Shown here piece by piece: positions 47,375 through 56,814 of a DNA stretch of 64,000 bases. Source of the DNA: Arenibacter antarcticus (GTDB lineage: Bacteria; Bacteroidota; Bacteroidia; Flavobacteriales; Flavobacteriaceae); NCBI RefSeq assembly GCF_041320605.1, contig NZ_CP166679.1, positions 4,512,001-4,576,000 of the forward strand, given 5' to 3'. A program made the position numbers and the translations under genes. The notes beneath the pieces were generated by a model that made no database searches, had not been told where the DNA came from, and saw nothing but the letters and a program-made list of their open reading frames with translations. Within the stretch, counting starts at the first letter, position 1; every line of letters starts with the position of its first letter.

Positions 47375-47893
47375 ATGACTGGTGATGAAATTTTTCAACT
47401 CTTTGCATATCTGTTGCCTGCAGTGGTAACCGGTGTTGTGGCATTTTATTTTTTTAGACTACATACCAGAAACGAGGAAGGCAGAAGAAGGTATTTATTA
47501 CATAAGGATTCTCAAAAAAACACGCTTCCCATACGGTTACAAGCCTATGAAAGAATGGCGTTGTTTTTGGAAAGGATTTCCATTCCAAGTTTAGTGGTCC
47601 GTGTCGGCCCAAAGTCTACCAACAAAAACGAATATGAAAATTTGCTGATCAAAAGTATAGAAAACGAGTTTGATCATAACCTTTCCCAGCAAATCTACAT
47701 GACGGATGATTGCTGGAACATTATAAAGGCAGCTAAAAGTGCTACCATTCAAATAATACGCAAAGCGGGAATGAGCGAATCCGAAACTTCCGATAAATTT
47801 AGGGAAGACATCCTAAATGCAAGCTTAGATAAAGCTTCGCCATCCGCTACAGCATTGTCTTATGTGAAAAAGGAAATTGGAGATCTTTGGTAA
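47375..47893 (+). CDS. Small membrane-anchored protein, function unknown
   Basis: This 172-residue protein has one N-terminal membrane helix (about 10-28, PAVVTGVVAFYFF). A basic stretch follows (RNEEGRRRYLLHK), then a helical soluble domain (QAYERMALFLERISIPSLVVR, ENEFDHNLSQQIYMTDDCWNIIKAAKSA). I recognise it as a conserved flavobacterial hypothetical, perhaps the one named DUF7935, but cannot confirm that. Its upstream gene is separated by a terminator, so it is on its own transcript. Confidence 0.7.
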   Translation: MTGDEIFQLFAYLLPAVVTGVVAFYFFRLHTRNEEGRRRYLLHKDSQKNTLPIRLQAYERMALFLERISIPSLVVRVGPKSTNKNEYENLLIKSIENEFDHNLSQQIYMTDDCWNIIKAAKSATIQIIRKAGMSESETSDKFREDILNASLDKASPSATALSYVKKEIGDLW

Positions 47894-47980
47894 TACAGCC
47901 AGTCAATTGGGTTATCTTAAATCAAATAAAACCAATCGTACTTTTATTCCACTTACCAAAGAATAGTCGCAATCAAGTCT

Positions 47981-48017
47981 AAATGATCCTCGATATTTTT
48001 GTTTAATTGGATCATTT
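47981..48017. repeat. 9-bp inverted repeat in the 305-base gap before the patatin genes
   Basis: AAATGATCC at 47981-47989 and its exact complement GGATCATTT at 48009-48017 enclose a 19-base AT-rich loop. The outer flanks (AAGTCT and GAATCCTTG) partly extend the pairing. No U-run follows, so it is not a classical terminator. The rest of 47894-48198 shows nothing else of note. Confidence 0.55.
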
Positions 48018-48198
48018 GAATCCTTGAAATAGGGCTGAAATTAATTTCTGTTTAGGGATAGATTAAAATGATTTAATTCGCTGTAATCTGTTCTTTCTCC
48101 AGCGCCTATAGGGCGATAAAACACGATAATTTAGACCTATCAGCCATTATAACTGTTTTAATACCCTAGAGCCACAACGCTTTTCAGAAAGGTATCCT

Positions 48199-49113
48199 TT
48201 ATTCTTGTTCTGTTAGACTGGGATCAGGGGTGCTAGAAAATTTATCTTCTGCGTAGCTATAGCCTTGTTGCCACCATTTGGTCATTAATTTTTTATTAAA
48301 GATCAGAGAATTCTCGGTTAGCCTAGTAGGTGTATAATATAAATTTAATTTTACCCCTCGATGTTTTGCGGCCAATACCCCCTCGGAAATATCGTGGGAT
48401 TCTATTTGATCCAATACGAATCCGTAAATACTCAGCATTAAGGAAAACGGGTTTTTACCAAGTACCTTATTGTGTTCCATATTTTCAGATTCCAAAATAA
48501 TGGCATCGATCTCGGTTGCGCCACGTCTTATGGCCTCCCTTATCGGCACAACACAGCCTAAGCCACCATCGCCATATTCAAATCCATCCTTTTTCACCAA
48601 GGACATAAAGGGAATATAGTTACAGGATATCCAAATCCAATCACAGAATTCGGCATAGGTAAAATCTTTAATTGATTTATATTCTACCTTATTTTTGGAA
48701 AGGTTGGAAACTGTGACCACCACTTCCTTCCCCGTTCTTTTAATAGCGTCGAATTCCTGCAACGAAAAATTTTTTTTGATGGTCCTACGCAAGGCCTTGC
48801 TTTCCCCAAAAGTTCTCCTTTTTTTTACAAATTGAAGGAGAGAGGTGAGATAGTTTATGGCTACATATTCCCTACCTTCCTTTTTACGGACTACAAAAGG
48901 ATTAAGGCTGAAGATGGCATGCTGGTTTACATTGGTATAAAGGGCGTGAAGTTTTTCGATCTTATTCAAGGCCAATTGAGGAATCAACAAACTTCCAGTA
49001 GAGGTGCCTACCAAAATATCATATTCCCGTTTCTCCACTTCCATTAAGTATTGCGCCACTCCCCCGGCAAAGGCACCTTTACTGCCACCTCCGCTAATTA
49101 CCAATGCCCTCAT
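48199..49113 (-). CDS. Patatin-like phospholipase (second copy)
   Basis: This is a 304-residue patatin-like lipase. The anion-hole loop GGGSKGAFAGG is at 8-18, nucleophile GTSTG has Ser 38, and the dyad Asp lies in YGDGGLGC (about 182). No signal peptide, so it is cytoplasmic or membrane-associated. It has the same length and many identical stretches (VVTVSNLSKNKVEYKSIKD, EFCDWIWISCNYIPFMSLVK) as the patatin just upstream, marking a tandem duplication. Its start overlaps the upstream gene's stop by four bases (ATGA), so the two and the M1 peptidase form one tightly coupled operon. Confidence 0.9.
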   Translation of the reverse strand: MRALVISGGGSKGAFAGGVAQYLMEVEKREYDILVGTSTGSLLIPQLALNKIEKLHALYTNVNQHAIFSLNPFVVRKKEGREYVAINYLTSLLQFVKKRRTFGESKALRRTIKKNFSLQEFDAIKRTGKEVVVTVSNLSKNKVEYKSIKDFTYAEFCDWIWISCNYIPFMSLVKKDGFEYGDGGLGCVVPIREAIRRGATEIDAIILESENMEHNKVLGKNPFSLMLSIYGFVLDQIESHDISEGVLAAKHRGVKLNLYYTPTRLTENSLIFNKKLMTKWWQQGYSYAEDKFSSTPDPSLTEQE

Positions 49114-50021
49114 ACTATTGCTGTTTCTATTTGGTTGGTTTCAGAATTTTTGTATTTGGCAAAATTAAAGCCACTTTCCCACCAAAGGGACATTTTTTCT
49201 TTTTCAAAAATAAGGGAATTGGTTGTTAGCACCGTTGGAGTGTAATAAAAATTAATAATAGCATTGTTATGGCTAGCGGAAAACTTGCCTATTCTAATAT
49301 TCTGATTTTCTATTCTATCTAACATAAAAGCAAACATATTGGTGAGCAATGAAAATACATTTTTGGAAGGCATTCTATTGAGTTGGGTCACTTCGGTCTG
49401 AAGAATAATGGCGTCCACCACCTTTGCGCCCCTTTTTATCGCCTCTTCTATGGGCACCATGCTACCCAGCCCCCCATCGGCATATTCGCAGCCATTCCGC
49501 TTTACTAGACTCATAAATGGCGTGTAATTACAGGAAATCCAAATCCAATCACAAAATTCCACATAGGTACAATCCTTAATCGATTTGTATTCTACCTGAT
49601 TTAAAGAAAGATTGGAAACGGTTACCACAATATCTTCCGCATCATGTTTTAATTGTTCAAATTCTTTTTCGGAAATCGTGTTTTTGATCAACTGTAGCAA
49701 ATTATGGCTTTCACCAAAGGTTTTACTTCCACTAAAAAAATTCCTTAGTACGTTTATATGGTGGATCCCAATAGTCTCAATACCATGTTTTTTAGTGATA
49801 ACAAAGGGACAATTGCTGAAAATCTGCTTTTGATCCACTGAGGTATATACCTGCTTTATCTTTTCAATTTTACCGAGTGCCAGATGTGAAATTAAAAGAC
49901 TACCCGTAGAGGTACCTAGAAAGAGATCATATTTGTGGTTCATTTCCTGTATAAGATATTGCGCCACGCCACCCGCAAAAGCACCTTTACTGCCACCCCC
50001 TGAAATTACCATTGCCCTCAT
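49110..50021 (-). CDS. Patatin-like phospholipase (first copy)
   Basis: This 303-residue patatin-like acyl hydrolase has GGGSKG at 8-13, the Ser 38 nucleophile in GTSTG, and Asp 182 in ADGGLGSMV. It cleaves acyl chains from lipids via a Ser-Asp dyad. It lacks a signal peptide and a C-terminal barrel. Overlaps of four bases (ATGA) with the M1 peptidase gene upstream and the second patatin downstream indicate translational coupling. Divergence between the copies is greatest in the region 50-110 and at the C-terminus, which may change substrate range. Confidence 0.9.
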   Translation of the reverse strand: MRAMVISGGGSKGAFAGGVAQYLIQEMNHKYDLFLGTSTGSLLISHLALGKIEKIKQVYTSVDQKQIFSNCPFVITKKHGIETIGIHHINVLRNFFSGSKTFGESHNLLQLIKNTISEKEFEQLKHDAEDIVVTVSNLSLNQVEYKSIKDCTYVEFCDWIWISCNYTPFMSLVKRNGCEYADGGLGSMVPIEEAIKRGAKVVDAIILQTEVTQLNRMPSKNVFSLLTNMFAFMLDRIENQNIRIGKFSASHNNAIINFYYTPTVLTTNSLIFEKEKMSLWWESGFNFAKYKNSETNQIETAIV

Positions 50022-52102
50022 TCTGCCTTCAATTTGTTATTCATATAACGCAATTCCTCGCCTTTTAGTTTTACTTTTAAATTTTCCATTCTATCCCTTA
50101 TGCTGTGCTCTTTTATAAGCTGATCGACCAAGCTTCGTGAATATTGTTTAAATTGCCAAGAATGGTGTTGTGTTGCTTCAATCAGATCCAATAGGTTTTT
50201 ATCAGAAAGACCAATTACCTCTTGCAACATTCCAAAAGCTTTCTGTCTTACCTCAAAAGAATAACTAGAATCGGTATAACCACTGAGTTCCTTATAATAA
50301 TCTTCTTTCTTTTGAGACTCATAATCCTTGGTCAACAATGCTAAAGTCAACCATAATATCCGAACATTTTTATCGGGAAAACCAATTATATTCTTGGTCT
50401 CCTCTAAGTATTGAAGTCTACCATCTGGGAAATATATCCATAATTTGTACAATATGTGCTCTAAAGTAAGGTAACTTTCATCTTTGAGCATCGATTCAAA
50501 CTCATGCTTTAATCCTATTGGGATTTGCACAATTGAGGTTGCAATAGCCTGACGTACACTTAGATCCTTGGTCTTAAAGGCCTTTCTTATAAAATCTTCG
50601 GACAACGACTTATAATAAGTCGTTATTAGCTTAGCTTTTAACGGCATCGATTTTGATTGCTCAAAATATTTCCAAATAACATGCTCCTTTTCCTTTTTTG
50701 TGGTGATCAATTCTTCCTGAAGTTTAAAAAGCTGTTCTAGATCTTTAGATTCGGCAATCAAGATATCTTTGGCCTCCAGAAATGGGAATAGTGTTCCATT
50801 TAGCCACTTTTTTTTAAAAACGTTAAGATCAGACTCGCCAGCCAGCTCCATTTCGTGTAAAAACTCGTCAATTCCCGCATTTCCGAATTTATATTTTTCC
50901 AAATATCGCACAATACCAGCTTTGTATACGGAATCGCCTATTTGACGCCGTAAAACATGCAGTGCCCAGGCTCCTTTTTCATAAAAAGTTAGGCTACTCG
51001 CCTTGGGGTCTGTTAAGGCCTCTCCCCCATTATTGTTGGAGGCTTCATTTAATCTTAGAGCGGAATCATATAGTTTCCAATAATAATACGCCTCCCCAAA
51101 AATATTTTTTTCTGCCAAAAGCGCATAGTAAGTGGCAAAACCCTCATGCAACCAATGCGCATGACCATCAGTTTGTGTTACCAGATTTCCAAACCATTGG
51201 TGCGCCATTTCATGGGCATTGACATTTACATAGTTCCTATCCTTAAAAGCAATAGAATCCACCATAAAATTGTCGGAAAAAATAGTGGTTCCCGTATTTT
51301 CCATTCCAGCATAAAGGAAGTCGCGAACCGGCACCTGATCATATTTTAACCAGGGGTAAGCCACTCCGATCTCCTGCTCCAAAAACTCAAAAATCTCCTG
51401 GGTATACCTATAGGTGGGTTCAATGAATAAGGAATCTTTTGGATAATAATATAGGTGAAGGGGTACTCCCCTATCTGAAGAAAGTTGTTTTTTAGTATAC
51501 TTCCCTATTGCAAAAGCCAAGAGATAGCTACTCATTGGGCGTTCCATATTAAAAACCCATTGCTTTAACTCTCCCGTTTCCTTGGTATCAACCAACTCTC
51601 CATTGGCGATTACCTCATAATTTTTATCGAAGCTAATGTTTAAATCAAATTCTACCTTTTCCCGCATATCGTCAAAACTGGGGAGCCAATGGCTAGTGTA
51701 TTTCCCCTGGCCCTGGGTCCAAACCTGATTAATAGTAGATAAACTATCCCAACCTATAAAATAAATCGTTTGTTTTGGTTTAGCAGTATAGCTAATATTC
51801 AAGGTATAGTCTCTGTTTTTACGGAATCTATTGTAGACGGTTACGGTTTTACCGTTGTTGCGAAATGTAACATTTTTAGTATTGAGGAGAACGGTTTCAA
51901 TTTCCAGATTTTGAGCATCCAAAAAAACAGTGTCTAAATTTTGTAGGATTTTTAACCTATAAGTCACCCTCCCTTTTAAGGTCTTCTTTGGAGCATCTAC
52001 AAAAATTTCCACCTTCCCGTGGGTGAAAATCACCTTATCTTGATGTTGTGCGGCAAGGCCGGAAACCAGCATCAAGAAAAGGATTATTACTAGTTGTTTC
52101 AT
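50018..52102 (-). CDS. Secreted M1-family aminopeptidase
   Basis: This 694-residue metallopeptidase has an N-terminal signal (KQLVIILFLMLVSGLAAQ). The zinc site is complete: HEMAH with the third ligand Glu 18 residues on in WLHEGFATYY, and the exopeptidase motif AGMEN upstream. The C-terminal 250 residues form a helical domain. It would clip N-terminal residues from peptides in the periplasm. The ATG at 52102 is chosen because it places the signal peptide at the very start; an ATG at 52135 would add 11 residues. First gene of an operon with two patatins, and divergent from recG. Confidence 0.93.
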   Translation of the reverse strand: MKQLVIILFLMLVSGLAAQHQDKVIFTHGKVEIFVDAPKKTLKGRVTYRLKILQNLDTVFLDAQNLEIETVLLNTKNVTFRNNGKTVTVYNRFRKNRDYTLNISYTAKPKQTIYFIGWDSLSTINQVWTQGQGKYTSHWLPSFDDMREKVEFDLNISFDKNYEVIANGELVDTKETGELKQWVFNMERPMSSYLLAFAIGKYTKKQLSSDRGVPLHLYYYPKDSLFIEPTYRYTQEIFEFLEQEIGVAYPWLKYDQVPVRDFLYAGMENTGTTIFSDNFMVDSIAFKDRNYVNVNAHEMAHQWFGNLVTQTDGHAHWLHEGFATYYALLAEKNIFGEAYYYWKLYDSALRLNEASNNNGGEALTDPKASSLTFYEKGAWALHVLRRQIGDSVYKAGIVRYLEKYKFGNAGIDEFLHEMELAGESDLNVFKKKWLNGTLFPFLEAKDILIAESKDLEQLFKLQEELITTKKEKEHVIWKYFEQSKSMPLKAKLITTYYKSLSEDFIRKAFKTKDLSVRQAIATSIVQIPIGLKHEFESMLKDESYLTLEHILYKLWIYFPDGRLQYLEETKNIIGFPDKNVRILWLTLALLTKDYESQKKEDYYKELSGYTDSSYSFEVRQKAFGMLQEVIGLSDKNLLDLIEATQHHSWQFKQYSRSLVDQLIKEHSIRDRMENLKVKLKGEELRYMNNKLKAE

Positions 52103-52249
52103 AGGTATTGACAAATGTCTTATCAAATTTAGCATTTTAGTTTTTTGCAGGTAGATAACGTAAGTCCTATTTTAGTACCACAAATGAACATTTCGGGATT
52201 ATTCCCAGCAGGCATTAATCAGCACCGGCAAATTAATTATCTTAAGCGA

Positions 52250-54349
52250 ATGAACCCCAGCATACTACAATCACCAATAGCCTACCTGAAGGGTGTGGGA
52301 CCCAACAGGGCCGAAACACTAAAGTCGGAGCTTGGAATAGAAACCTGCCAAGACTTATTACATTTATTTCCCAATAGGTATATCGACAAAACACAATACT
52401 ACAAAATAAATCAACTACAAAGAACCAGTGCTGATGTTCAAATAATAGGAAAGATTGTCAACATTAAGACCGTAGAACAAAAAAGAGGAAAGCGTTTGGT
52501 TGCCAAATTTACTGATGGCCAAGGGGAAATAGAACTAGTATGGTTCCGCGGACAAAAATGGATCCGGGAGAATCTTAAATTAAATGTACCCTACGTAATA
52601 TTTGGCAAGACAAATTGGTTTAATGGTATCTTTTCCATGCCACATCCAGATATGGAATTGTTAGAAGAACATGAAAAGGGACTAAAAATTGGCATGCAGC
52701 CAGTATATCCATCCACAGAAAAATTATCCAACAAAGGAATTACAAATAGAGTAGTAGGGAAACTTGTGCAACAATTATTTATTGAGACCAATGGCAGGTT
52801 TTCAGAGACCCTTTCCCAGGGAATTTTAAGCGAGTTGAATCTATTGCCAAAGAAGGATGCACTTTTCAATATTCATTTTCCGAAAAATCAAGACCTTCTG
52901 GCGAAGGCACAATTTCGATTAAAATTTGAGGAGCTGTTCTATATACAGTTACAGCTTATTTCAAAAAACCTACTCCATAAGCAACGGATAAAAGGATATT
53001 CTTTTAATGAAGTGGGAAAATTATTCAATGAATTTTACAAAAACCATCTTCCATTTGACCTTACCAATGCCCAAAAAAGGGTCATCAAGGAAATACGGGC
53101 CGATCTTGGCAGCAATGCTCAAATGAATCGATTATTGCAGGGCGATGTAGGTTCGGGAAAAACAATAGTAGCTTTAATGACCATGTTGTTAGCCATTGAC
53201 AACGGCTTTCAGGCGTGTTTGATGGCTCCTACTGAAATATTAGCAAATCAACATTACACTGGAATAAAGGAACTTTTAAATGATATTGGAGTAAATATTG
53301 CCCTACTTACTGGTTCGGTTAAGAAAAAGGACCGTAAAATAATCCATGAGCAGTTAGAGAATGGGGATCTGCATATTTTGATAGGCACACATGCCTTACT
53401 GGAAGATAAGGTTCAATATAAAAATTTAGGGTTGGCCATTGTAGACGAACAACATCGGTTTGGGGTTGCCCAACGTGCCAGATTATGGCACAAGAACGAT
53501 ATTCCTCCTCATATTTTGGTGATGACTGCTACCCCCATTCCGAGAACGTTGGCTATGAGTTTGTACGGTGATTTGGATATTTCCACTATAGACGAACTTC
53601 CCCCAGGTAGGAAAACAATCAAAACCGTGCACCGATACGATTCCAACCGATTAAAGGTATTCCAATTTATAAAGGACGAAATTGGAAAAGGACGCCAAAT
53701 TTACATAGTATATCCATTGATACAGGAATCTGAAGCCTTGGATTACAAGGATTTAATGGATGGATACGAAAGTATTTCAAGGGATTTTCCGATGCCAGAG
53801 TTTCAAATTTCTATAGTCCACGGCAAAATGAAACCCGTTGACAAAGATTATGAAATGAATCGATTTGTGAGAGGCGAAACGCAAATAATGGTTGCGACAA
53901 CGGTCATAGAAGTGGGTGTAAATGTCCCAAATGCTTCTGTTATGATTATAGAAAGCGCGGAAAGATTTGGGCTCTCCCAGCTCCACCAGTTGAGGGGAAG
54001 GGTAGGTCGCGGTGCAGATCAAAGTTTTTGTATTTTAATGACTAGCCACAAACTTTCTTCAGATTCCAAAACACGACTGGAAACCATGGTCAGGACCGCA
54101 GATGGATTCGAAATTGCCGAAGTTGATTTGAAACTCCGTGGACCGGGAGATTTAATGGGAACGCAGCAGAGTGGGGTATTGAATTTAAAAATCGCAGATA
54201 TTATAAAGGATAATGACATATTAAAGACGGCTAGATATTACGCCCTTAAACTTTTAAAGGAAGATATTCAACTGGAACAGCATCCAGTTATACGCCAAAC
54301 CTATGCCCAGATCGTAAAGCATAAGAACATTTGGAATTATATTAGCTAA
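52250..54349 (+). CDS. recG: ATP-dependent DNA helicase RecG
   Basis: This 699-residue helicase reverses stalled replication forks and processes Holliday junctions. The wedge domain is at the start (SPIAYLKGVGPNRAETLKSELGI). The helicase core carries GDVGSGKT, IVDEQHRFGV (DEQH), MTATPIPRTLA and the C-terminal RVGRGADQSFC with the TRG motif region. The ATG at 52250 is preferred; longer frames begin at a TTG and add a leader unlike the family. A hairpin and tRNA-His follow it. Confidence 0.95.
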   Translation: MNPSILQSPIAYLKGVGPNRAETLKSELGIETCQDLLHLFPNRYIDKTQYYKINQLQRTSADVQIIGKIVNIKTVEQKRGKRLVAKFTDGQGEIELVWFRGQKWIRENLKLNVPYVIFGKTNWFNGIFSMPHPDMELLEEHEKGLKIGMQPVYPSTEKLSNKGITNRVVGKLVQQLFIETNGRFSETLSQGILSELNLLPKKDALFNIHFPKNQDLLAKAQFRLKFEELFYIQLQLISKNLLHKQRIKGYSFNEVGKLFNEFYKNHLPFDLTNAQKRVIKEIRADLGSNAQMNRLLQGDVGSGKTIVALMTMLLAIDNGFQACLMAPTEILANQHYTGIKELLNDIGVNIALLTGSVKKKDRKIIHEQLENGDLHILIGTHALLEDKVQYKNLGLAIVDEQHRFGVAQRARLWHKNDIPPHILVMTATPIPRTLAMSLYGDLDISTIDELPPGRKTIKTVHRYDSNRLKVFQFIKDEIGKGRQIYIVYPLIQESEALDYKDLMDGYESISRDFPMPEFQISIVHGKMKPVDKDYEMNRFVRGETQIMVATTVIEVGVNVPNASVMIIESAERFGLSQLHQLRGRVGRGADQSFCILMTSHKLSSDSKTRLETMVRTADGFEIAEVDLKLRGPGDLMGTQQSGVLNLKIADIIKDNDILKTARYYALKLLKEDIQLEQHPVIRQTYAQIVKHKNIWNYIS

Positions 54350-54373
54350 AAAAAGCACTTCATATAAACCCAC

Positions 54374-54403
54374 AAAAAAAGCCTTATCCGTAAAGATAAG
54401 GCT
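54374..54403 (-). terminator. Intrinsic terminator of tRNA-His
   Basis: A 9-bp stem (54395-54403 with 54380-54388), loop of six bases, is followed on the minus strand by a run of U from 54380 down to 54374. It starts 10 bases after the tRNA 3' end. On the plus strand it may also slow transcripts leaving recG. Confidence 0.85.
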
Positions 54404-54413
54404 TGTATTTCTG

Positions 54414-54488
54414 GGTGGAAGACCGGGTTCGAACCGGCGACCTCTGGAACCACAATCCAGCGCTCTAACCAACTGAGCTACAACCACC
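54414..54488 (-). tRNA. tRNA-His (anticodon GTG)
   Basis: The minus strand folds into a cloverleaf: D-arm GCTC-AGTTGGTTA-GAGC, anticodon stem CTGGA/TCCAG with loop TTGTGGT reading GTG for His, variable AGGTC, and T-arm GCCGG-TTCGAAC-CCGGT. An extra 5' G (position -1) faces C73, the identity mark of tRNA-His. The 3' CCA is not encoded (CAG follows). Two U-U oppositions sit in the acceptor stem at positions 5-68 and 6-67. Confidence 0.93.
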
Positions 54489-54726
54489 ATTTGTAAACGG
54501 TGGCAAAGATAAAATTTTAGTTCCATCAAGCAAAATAAAATTGACCTTATTTTTAATTATACTTTACAATCTTTCATTTAGGGACAAACTTGGTCAAATT
54601 TTCCTGAAATCTTCGATGTAAAGGCCGTTTTTAAGGCTGAAACAACTAAATTACCTACTTTCACAACAATAGTTAGTTTTTCATTAACAAGGATTATAAT
54701 TTTATAAATCGCAATGACAACATATA

Positions 54727-56814
54727 ATGCGTAATGTTGAATCATATTTTATAATTATGTGGTGGGATTTAAGATATTATATAGTAATAATTTTCTTTCT
54801 TTTTCTAGGGCTATCCACTTTTGCCCAGGAAAAGTCAGTACCTTTCTTGGTTAATGAAATAAAGGAAATAAGAAAAGGTACAAAAATCGTAACTGACGAA
54901 AATTCTTATATTCAACTCTTAAACGATTTAGCTGCTAAATTGCGCTTTATTAATTCGGACAGCCTCTTATTATTATCCAAAGAGGCACAGCTGTTAAGCG
55001 AAAAACTAAACAACCGGGAAGAAGAGAGTGAGGCCTTAAAAAATTTAGGAGACTACTATTCCGATCAAGGAGAGCATATCAATGCAATAGAATTATACCA
55101 TCAGTCCCTGGTATTGGCTAAAACCCTTCAAAATACAGACCTGATTCTTAGAACCGCGAATAACCTGGCCTCCGAACACGTGTACGTAGGTAACTACTCC
55201 TTAGCTTTAAAAGGGTATTTAGAAAATATTGAATTGGCACAGACCCATGGTAACAAATCAATGGAGGCTATCCTCAATGAAAATATAGCCAATATATATG
55301 TGTCCCAAAAGGACTATAAACAGGCTATTTACTTCTATGAAAAGGTAGAAGAAATTAACGATAACATAGGCGATGACCTCTCCTCCGCTCAGACCATGAG
55401 CAATTTGGCAATTACCTATACGGAAATGCATGATTTTAAATCTGCCCTTACCAACGTTAACAAGAGCATAGATATTTTCAAAAATAATGAATTATGGGAT
55501 TGGCTTGCCCATTCTTATATGGTAAAAGGTAAAATATACCTAATGAAAAAGAACCATTCGCTAGCACTCTATTGGTATGACGAAAGCAAGTTATTACATG
55601 AGCATCTTCAGGATGAAAGAGGAATCATTGAGTTATACAATGGCATGGCTGAAGCAAATTTTGCACTTAAGAACGACAGTGTGGCATTGGAGTACGCGCT
55701 AAAATCCTTCGGTATTGCCTCTAAAATAAAATCGATGGATGGTATGAAGTTCGGGTCTCAAACACTGTATAAAATATACAAGCAAGAGGAAGACCATGCT
55801 ATGGCCTTAAAATACCATGAGATTTTTCAAAAAATATCGGACACCTTATTCAAGGATGAGAACAGAAACAGCCTTACCTTATTAAAAACGGAAATTGACC
55901 ATAAAAATCAGCAGGAGGCCCTGATAGTAGAAAATAAAAAAGCATTGGCCAAACAGCAAAATTATATATATATATCCCTACTGGTAATAACAATAATGGC
56001 GATTGTTGGATTTTTTGTTGCTAGGGCAGAGAAAATTCAGAAAAAATTAAACCTAGATCTTAAGAAGCAAAAGAAAGATTTAGAACAAAATAAGCTAGAA
56101 TTGCAGCTTTCCAATGAAACAAAGAATAAACTATTTTCCATCATTGCCCACGACCTACGCGGCCCTATAGGCGCTTTAGAAACCGTATTAAAAATGTTAA
56201 ACCGAGGTGATATGGACAGTTCCGAGTTTATGGCATTTGTTCCAAAGCTAAAAAATGATGTCAACAATATATCCTTCACCCTAAACAATCTCCTTAGTTG
56301 GGGTCGGTCGCAACTGAATGTATCCACCACCATCCCATCCAATGTGGTATTATCTAATCTTGTGCAGGCTAATATAAATCTATTAAACGAGCTTATAAGC
56401 TCAAAGAAGATCAAAGTAGAGAATTTAGTTTCCGATGACACTTGTATCAAGGCCGATGAAAATCAATTGGATATTGTATTGCGCAACCTATTGAGCAATG
56501 CCATTAAATTTACGCCCTACAATGGAAGTATCACCTTTGGCGCCAAGGAAAAGGATGGATATATAGAAGTCTATATTAAAGATACTGGTCAAGGCATACC
56601 TCCAAATATTCAAAAGAAGATACTACAGGAAAATACCAATTATTCCACCTATGGTACCAATAACGAAAAAGGTACCGGATTAGGATTACCACTATGTAAG
56701 GAAATGGTAAAAAATAACGGTGGAAGACTATGGGTACAAAGCAAAATCAACAAAGGATCTACCTTTTATTTCACCGTTCCCAAAGGAAAACGGCAACGTA
56801 AAAAGTCGGCTTAA
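54727..56814 (+). CDS. TPR-containing sensor histidine kinase
   Basis: This 695-residue membrane kinase has an N-terminal signal/anchor helix (about 17-34). Seven or so tetratricopeptide repeats follow (about 100-370, for example ALKNLGDYYSDQGEHINAIELY), then a coiled coil, a second membrane helix at about 413-433, and a HisKA domain with phosphoacceptor His about 475 in SIIAHDLRGPIGAL. The HATPase has LRNLLSNAIKFTP, DTGQGIPP and GTGLGLPLCK. There is no adjacent response regulator. The ATG at 54727 is used, though ATG at 54757 would shorten the polar leader. Convergent with bshB1, overlapping by four bases. Confidence 0.92.
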   Translation: MRNVESYFIIMWWDLRYYIVIIFFLFLGLSTFAQEKSVPFLVNEIKEIRKGTKIVTDENSYIQLLNDLAAKLRFINSDSLLLLSKEAQLLSEKLNNREEESEALKNLGDYYSDQGEHINAIELYHQSLVLAKTLQNTDLILRTANNLASEHVYVGNYSLALKGYLENIELAQTHGNKSMEAILNENIANIYVSQKDYKQAIYFYEKVEEINDNIGDDLSSAQTMSNLAITYTEMHDFKSALTNVNKSIDIFKNNELWDWLAHSYMVKGKIYLMKKNHSLALYWYDESKLLHEHLQDERGIIELYNGMAEANFALKNDSVALEYALKSFGIASKIKSMDGMKFGSQTLYKIYKQEEDHAMALKYHEIFQKISDTLFKDENRNSLTLLKTEIDHKNQQEALIVENKKALAKQQNYIYISLLVITIMAIVGFFVARAEKIQKKLNLDLKKQKKDLEQNKLELQLSNETKNKLFSIIAHDLRGPIGALETVLKMLNRGDMDSSEFMAFVPKLKNDVNNISFTLNNLLSWGRSQLNVSTTIPSNVVLSNLVQANINLLNELISSKKIKVENLVSDDTCIKADENQLDIVLRNLLSNAIKFTPYNGSITFGAKEKDGYIEVYIKDTGQGIPPNIQKKILQENTNYSTYGTNNEKGTGLGLPLCKEMVKNNGGRLWVQSKINKGSTFYFTVPKGKRQRKKSA

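Noticed and set aside
55965-55978. TA-repeat tract as a phase-variation tract in the histidine kinase
   Set aside because: Short (about six TA units) and inside an intact frame. No evidence of length variation can be seen from one sequence.
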